A stretch of DNA of 64,000 nucleotides from Verrucomicrobiota bacterium. GTDB lineage: Bacteria > Verrucomicrobiota > Verrucomicrobiia > Limisphaerales > JACRJZ01. Below are positions 59,714-64,000 of this stretch, piece by piece. The position numbers were made by a program, and so were the translations under genes. The notes under the pieces were generated by a model. It was not told where the DNA came from. It saw only the letters and a program-made list of their open reading frames with translations, and searched no databases. Within the stretch, counting starts at the first letter, position 1. The number at the start of each line of letters is the position of its first letter. The stretch is from positions 37,127 to 101,126 of the forward strand of contig JACRJZ010000137.1 of the NCBI GenBank assembly GCA_016219875.1. Reading direction: 5' to 3'.

Positions 59714-60502
59714 TCAAGCCGCGGCGGCCACGTTCTTCTGCTCGAACTGCAGCTTGCGCAGCGCGTCGGCGATTTCCTCGGAGACGGGGCGGTTGTCCAC
59801 GTAGTTGTGCTCCAGGGCCGCGTAGTATTCGGCGGTGAAGTTGTCCAGCTCCTGGGTGATCGCGCGGATGGTGGTGATCATGTAGTTGTAGGCGAACATG
59901 GCCGGAATGGCGACGAAGAGGCCGACCACAGTGGCGATCAGCGCGCCGGCCACGCCGGGGGCCATCGCGATGAGGCTGGCGGCCTGCACCTTGGCGATGC
60001 CGGAGAACGTCTCCATCACGCCCCAGACCGTGCCCAGCAGTCCGATGAACGGCCCGCCCGCCACCGCCGTCGAGAGGATGATCATGCCCTTCTCCAACGA
60101 GAGCGCCTGGGCGCTGACCGTGCGCTCCAGGGCGACCTTGACCGACTCGAACGCGCCGGAGCTGACGCGGGTCTTGCCGCCTAGGGAGACAGGATTGTTC
60201 TTGAGGTGGTAGTTCAACTCCTCCGCGCCGGCGGCATAGACTTCGTAAGCGGGCGACCCCGGATATTCCTCGCCGCGATTGGAGATCTCCATCGGGTCAC
60301 GCTTGCCGCGGTAAGACGTGTAGAACTTCTTAGACTGGCCGCGCGCGCGGAGGAGCTGGCGGGCTTTCGTGATGATGACCGTCCAACTGAACATCGACAC
60401 GATCACCAGCATCACGATGGTGATCTTGCCTTCCGTGGTCGCCTTGTCGAAAGCGAACTGAAGGGCGTTGGCGAGGAGCGGGGCGAATTCGAGGTGGCCC
60501 AT
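59714..60502 (-). CDS. exbB: ExbB/TolQ-family proton channel protein
   Basis: 262-residue inner-membrane protein with three helices. The MotA/TolQ/ExbB core is clear: LSTAVAGGPFIGLLGTVWGV, then a METFSGIAK segment and APGVAGALIATVVGLFVAIP. Together with ExbD it converts proton flow into force on a TonB domain, here probably the one fused to the receptor. It starts 8 bp after the AraC-type regulator stop, so all are likely co-transcribed. Confidence 0.94.
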   Translation of the reverse strand: MGHLEFAPLLANALQFAFDKATTEGKITIVMLVIVSMFSWTVIITKARQLLRARGQSKKFYTSYRGKRDPMEISNRGEEYPGSPAYEVYAAGAEELNYHLKNNPVSLGGKTRVSSGAFESVKVALERTVSAQALSLEKGMIILSTAVAGGPFIGLLGTVWGVMETFSGIAKVQAASLIAMAPGVAGALIATVVGLFVAIPAMFAYNYMITTIRAITQELDNFTAEYYAALEHNYVDNRPVSEEIADALRKLQFEQKNVAAAA

Positions 60503-60510
60503 AGGTGGCG

Positions 60511-61359
60511 TCAGTCTTGAGTTGTCGTGTGTGTCGCAGTCATGTCGCGTGAAGGGAAGTTGGGGACCGCGGGTGACGGCGGAATGGCGGCGGGGTTACT
60601 TTCCGGTGACGAAGCCGGCGATCCGGCTTGCCGACGGTGTTCCGGTGGCGAGTCCGGGTCCTTCACCGGCGCGCACTGCGGGGCTTCGAGTGGGACAACC
60701 AAGCGTCCGTTGCGCCGGCTCACGTGCATGGAGGCGCCGAACTGCTGCCGGAACAAATGCCGGAAGTGCCGCACGCCGCACCCGCAGAGACGCGCCAAGT
60801 CCTCCACGGTGCAGAGGCTCCATTCACTGTCGGTCATCTGCGAGGCCAACTGGCGAAACCGCGCGCCGGCGGAGTCGCCGCGTTCCAGCGGCAAGGGTGT
60901 TTCCAGGATTTCCTCCGCGATCACCGTGATCGCCAATTCCAGCATCCGGCAGCGGCTCAGCAGGCCACTGGCTTTGCTGGCTTCGCGCGCCATGCGGTGG
61001 AACTGCCGCGCGCACGCCTGGGACGCCGGCAGAATCCGCGGCTGCGGCCGGCTCGCCCCGGCCAGTTCCCTCAGGCGTCGTCGCTCCTGCAACGTCATCA
61101 GGCCGGTCACCAATTCCGGGCAAAAGTGAAACGTATGGAAGCGCACCCGGCCAATCTGGCTGGCGCGCAGGTGGCCGCGGTTGTGCGGGAGGAGCACGAG
61201 CAGGTCTCCCGGATGCCATTCCACGGCGGTGTGTTGCCAGAGCCAATAGGCCCAGCCTTCCTCCAGTTGCAGGAACTGCCACCCGCACGGCGCCAACTCC
61301 CTCTCCTCCGAGGGGGAAAGTACTTCGCGCTGTAGCAGCAGATGCCCGGTCGCCTTCAT
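60511..61359 (-). CDS. AraC-type regulator with incomplete DNA-binding domain
   Basis: 282 residues from ATG 61359. The N-terminal about 110 residues form a cupin-like sensing domain (WHPGDLLVLLPHNRGHLRAS). At about 185-225 the first AraC helix-turn-helix is clear (CTVEDLARLCGCGVRHFRHL, FRQQFGASMHVSRRNGRL). After this the second HTH expected in the family is not recognisable; the frame continues with a Pro/Ser-rich tail. A frameshift near 60700 could explain it. It is the first gene before exbB, 8 bp away, and so may control the TonB-receptor cluster. Confidence 0.7.
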   Translation of the reverse strand: MKATGHLLLQREVLSPSEERELAPCGWQFLQLEEGWAYWLWQHTAVEWHPGDLLVLLPHNRGHLRASQIGRVRFHTFHFCPELVTGLMTLQERRRLRELAGASRPQPRILPASQACARQFHRMAREASKASGLLSRCRMLELAITVIAEEILETPLPLERGDSAGARFRQLASQMTDSEWSLCTVEDLARLCGCGVRHFRHLFRQQFGASMHVSRRNGRLVVPLEAPQCAPVKDPDSPPEHRRQAGSPASSPESNPAAIPPSPAVPNFPSRDMTATHTTTQD

Positions 61360-61578
61360 TGCCGGCCACGTTCGAGCCGGGCATTGACAGTCAAGTGGCA
61401 GGCAGGTGACGAATGGGAAACATCTCCAGATTCCGCCACGGACGCGGGGCGGGCCGGAAGGCCCCACGGCTCGATGGTTCCAGATGTGCCCACCGTTGGC
61501 CGGTGATCTCCTTGGTTGGAGATTGGCCTTGTTTTTTGAGGGCAAAACCGTTACTGGGCTGCCTCATTCCTGAATGAT

Positions 61579-61700
61579 GAGCCTCTTTCAAAACCGTAGC
61601 AGCCGACGTGAGGAGGCTCTGTTTTCAATCTGCAATCTGCATTCCGCAATCAGAGTGAGCCTCCTCACGTCGGCTGCTACCGAGTTTTGAAATCGCCTCT
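61579..61700. repeat. Palindromic repeat family A
   Basis: Full copy in the divergent region between the AraC gene and the oxidoreductase: GAGCCTCTTTCAAAAC, both arms, the CAATCTGCAATCTGC loop type, GTTTTGAAATCGCCTC. It ends 37 bp before the oxidoreductase ATG. The rest of the gap 61360-61578 shows nothing further. Confidence 0.88.
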
Positions 61701-61736
61701 GATGAGTCTTGAAACCGGCTCGAAGTGCCACCCACC

Positions 61737-62816
61737 ATGCAACAGATCAACTTTGCCATCATCGGCTGCGGCGGAATCACGCTGCAAAACCACCTGCCTG
61801 GCCTCGCGATGTGCCCGGCCACGAAAGTCGTCGCGCTCTGCGACACCAACCCCGCCACGCTGGAACGCGCCCGACAGCAGACCGGCGTCACGATCACCTC
61901 TACCGACTACGAGGACATCGTGAAACGGGACGACGTCCACGCCGTCATCATCGCCACGCCGAATTTCACTCACCCGCCGATCGCGCTCGCCGCCATCGCC
62001 CACGGCAAGCACGTCCTCTGCGAGAAACCGCTCGCGCTCCACGCCCGCGACGCCAGGGCGATGGCCGCCGCCGCGGACCAAGCCGGCTTGCGCCACATGA
62101 CTGCGTTCACCTACCGTTTCGTGCCAGCAATGCGCTACCTTCGCCATCTCGTCGGGCGCGGCGACCTAGGCCAGCCCTACCACTACCGCTCCTGCCGTTT
62201 ACAGGACTGGGGCACGCGCAACCTCGGCTGGCGACAGCAGAAGAAGCTGGCCGGCACGGGCGAACTGGGCGACATGCTCAGCCACCGCATCGACTTCGCG
62301 CACGTGCTGATCGGCCCGATGAAGCGGCTTGTGGCCAACACGAGGAACCTCACGCCGGTTCGCGGCGGTGCGCCCAACGACACAGACGATTGGGTCGCGG
62401 TCCTCTCGGAGTTCGCCTGCGGCGCGAGCGGCGTGCTCGAAAGCAGCAAGCTGGCGAGCGGTCGCAACGAAAGCTGGCGCAGTCTCGACTACGTGGAAAT
62501 CAACGGCAGCGCCGGCTCCTTCGTGTTCATCACCGGCCAGTGGAACCAGCTTCAGTATGGCAAGCTCGGCGGGCCGGGCCTTGAAACGATCCCCGTGCCG
62601 CGCGAATTCTGGACCTGGCCAGGCAGCCCGCGCGATCCGGACGCCGGCGATCCGCTGGTGACGTTCCGCTACGACCAAGCGTGGGAATTCGTCGATGCCA
62701 TCCGCCGCGGGCGCCCGTGCGACAACTCCTTCCACGACGGCGCCCGGACGCAAGCAGTGATGGACGCCGCCGTGCGCTCGGCGGAGACGAAGCAGTGGGT
62801 GGAGTTGGAGCCGTAG
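61737..62816 (+). CDS. Gfo/Idh/MocA family oxidoreductase
   Basis: 359-residue cytoplasmic NAD(P)-dependent dehydrogenase-type protein. Rossmann motif IIGCGGITLQNHLPGL at the start, GKHVLCEKPLALHARDARAM with the catalytic lysine, and GELGDMLSHRIDFAHVLIGP in the substrate site. ATG 61737 is preferred to GTG 61725 because it leads straight into the first Rossmann strand. It lies beside a FabG-type reductase 220 bp downstream on the same strand. Substrate unknown; probably a sugar derivative. Confidence 0.9.
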   Translation: MQQINFAIIGCGGITLQNHLPGLAMCPATKVVALCDTNPATLERARQQTGVTITSTDYEDIVKRDDVHAVIIATPNFTHPPIALAAIAHGKHVLCEKPLALHARDARAMAAAADQAGLRHMTAFTYRFVPAMRYLRHLVGRGDLGQPYHYRSCRLQDWGTRNLGWRQQKKLAGTGELGDMLSHRIDFAHVLIGPMKRLVANTRNLTPVRGGAPNDTDDWVAVLSEFACGASGVLESSKLASGRNESWRSLDYVEINGSAGSFVFITGQWNQLQYGKLGGPGLETIPVPREFWTWPGSPRDPDAGDPLVTFRYDQAWEFVDAIRRGRPCDNSFHDGARTQAVMDAAVRSAETKQWVELEP

Positions 62817-63036
62817 ATTGGACGCAAAGCGCGCACCGGCCCAATCCTTGGCGGAATCCTGGCCCGCCGCGTGAGGCCACGCGGCCTACAGGGCGGATTT
62901 GTCGGCCGGGTCCCCTGACTTGGCGTTCCCCCACCGAGGCCGTCTTCCCCGGTTCGCTCGGGATTGGGAGGCCATGTCCCGCTCCCCTTTCACGCCTTGA
63001 CACCCACTCTCGAAACGCCGACAACGAATCCCGTTT

Positions 63037-63780
63037 ATGAGTCAACTGAACAATCAGATCGCACTCGTCACCGGCGCGGGCCGGGGCATCGGACAGGCCA
63101 TCGCGCTCCGGCTGGCTGCGGCCGGCGCGGATGTCGTGGTCGTGGACCTGAAGCCGGAGTTCTGCACCGAAACCGTGGCGAAGGTCCAGGCGCTGGGCCG
63201 CAAAGCTTGGGCGCTGGCCGCCAACGTCGCGGACGCCGCCAGCGTGGACGCCCTGGCCGAGCAGGCTCTGGCCGCCGCGGGCCGCATCGACATTCTGGTC
63301 AATAACGCCGGCATCACCCGCGACACCCTCCTCATGCGCATGAGCGAGGCGGACTGGGACGCGGTGCTGGACATTAATCTCAAGGGCACGTTCCTCGTGA
63401 CGAAGGCGTTCACGCGCAGCTTTCTCAAGCAACGCGCGGGGCGGATCATCAACATCGCCTCGGTCATCGGCCTCATGGGCAACGCCGGCCAGTGCAACTA
63501 TGGCGCCAGCAAGGCGGGCGTGATCGGCTTCACGAAGTCGGCCGCGCGCGAATTCGCCAGCCGCGGCGTCACGGTCAACGCCATCGCGCCGGGCTTTATC
63601 CAGACCGCGATGACCGAGAAACTCACCCCGGAGCAGAAGGACGCCATCGCCAAGAAGATTCCCCTGACCGCGCTGGGAACGGCGGACGACGTGGCCAACG
63701 CCGTCTGGTTCTTTGCCCTGCCTTCGTCCGGCTACATCACGGGCCAGGTTCTGGCCGTGGACGGCGGCATGGCGATGTAA
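63037..63780 (+). CDS. fabG: 3-oxoacyl-ACP reductase (SDR family)
   Basis: NADPH-dependent short-chain reductase of 247 residues, the standard FabG length. The cofactor motif is TGAGRGIG at 12-19, NNAG at 89-92, catalytic S142, Y155 and K159 (YGASK), and IAPGFIQTAMT downstream. The ending YITGQVLAVDGGMAM is typical of true FabG, which reduces 3-oxoacyl-ACP in fatty-acid synthesis. No acpP or fabF lies in the window; they may follow beyond it. Confidence 0.93.
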   Translation: MSQLNNQIALVTGAGRGIGQAIALRLAAAGADVVVVDLKPEFCTETVAKVQALGRKAWALAANVADAASVDALAEQALAAAGRIDILVNNAGITRDTLLMRMSEADWDAVLDINLKGTFLVTKAFTRSFLKQRAGRIINIASVIGLMGNAGQCNYGASKAGVIGFTKSAAREFASRGVTVNAIAPGFIQTAMTEKLTPEQKDAIAKKIPLTALGTADDVANAVWFFALPSSGYITGQVLAVDGGMAM

Positions 63781-64000
63781 ACAGAAAGGCCGAAGGCAAA
63801 AGGCCAACGGCCGAAGCGGTCCTGGCCCTGAGCCAAGACGGCATCGGTGCAGACGAGGGAACCACGAAATACACGAAACACACGAAAGCAAAGGCCGCCG
63901 TGCGGTTCTTGGCTGGTGTGCCGGCGTCACCAAACGGTGACGGGACGAAGTCCCCGTCCTGCCGCGGCGCGGCCAGCGATTCTCTTGGGCGTTCCTTTCG
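63781..64000. other. Non-coding end of window
   Basis: 220 bp without a gene. 63862-63890 holds one arm of the family D repeat (CCACGAAATACACGAAACAC type). The matching arm would lie outside the window or be lost. Confidence 0.6.

Noticed and set aside
11220..61700. CRISPR array
   Set aside because: The repeated units are palindromic and dispersed over tens of kilobases, not regularly spaced, and no cas gene is seen.

Overview
The window looks like a chromosomal stretch from a high-GC Verrucomicrobiota bacterium, most likely the Limisphaerales/Pedosphaera side of the phylum. This is inferred from content, not from a database match. The signs are four Gfo/Idh/MocA oxidoreductases (two with Tat leaders), secreted proteins ending in short FYRL-type tails, a WD40 sensor kinase, large STAND ATPases, a TonB receptor paired with a beta-helix protein, and a str/S10 ribosomal cluster. 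Intergenic space is crowded with palindromic repeats. No tRNA, rRNA, CRISPR array, transposase or integrase was recognised.

Layout. 1-5.6 kb: a cut-off glycosyltransferase, a sodium/solute symporter and a secreted glycosidase-like protein. 5.6-10.1 kb: three secreted proteins on the minus strand. 10.5-18.4 kb: a minus-strand run of asparagine-synthetase-like protein, radical SAM protein, Tat-exported oxidoreductase, WD40 histidine kinase and response regulator. 18.7-21.7 kb: DUF971 protein, semialdehyde-type dehydrogenase, a small protein and an FAH-family protein, resembling the last steps of oxidative sugar-acid catabolism. 22.1-24.0 kb: a zinc-ribbon membrane protein, an acetyltransferase and methylenetetrahydrofolate reductase. 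24.2-27.2 kb: oxidoreductase, PIG-L deacetylase and NagB-like isomerase, probably amino-sugar metabolism. 27.4-34.7 kb: a POT transporter, a GldA/F/G-like ABC system and another Tat oxidoreductase.

34.8-46 kb is an accessory, partly decayed region. It holds a ParD-like/zeta toxin pair, two DUF4143-type ATPases, an mtfA remnant, a 1536-residue DUF4062/P-loop/WD40 STAND protein, a truncated TIR-NB-ARC gene running into it, and two further STAND scraps. 46.1-51.9 kb is rpsL-rpsG-fusA-rpsJ-rplC-rplD-rplW. It lacks tuf, and fusA carries a long Pro/Ala-rich N-terminal extension. 52.4-61.4 kb, read on the minus strand, is an AraC-type regulator, exbB, exbD, a TonB-dependent receptor with its own TonB-like inner-membrane anchor, a duplicated beta-helix exoprotein and a small membrane protein. 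61.7-63.8 kb holds a fourth oxidoreductase and a FabG-type reductase.

The most interesting points are: (1) the receptor at 56225-59203, which starts with a TonB-like transmembrane helix and proline-rich linker next to exbB/exbD with no separate tonB; (2) palindromic repeats of several families, some lying in frame inside coding sequences; (3) the TIR-NB-ARC/DUF4062-WD40 junction and surrounding gene debris; (4) the extended EF-G with a terminator-like hairpin just before it.
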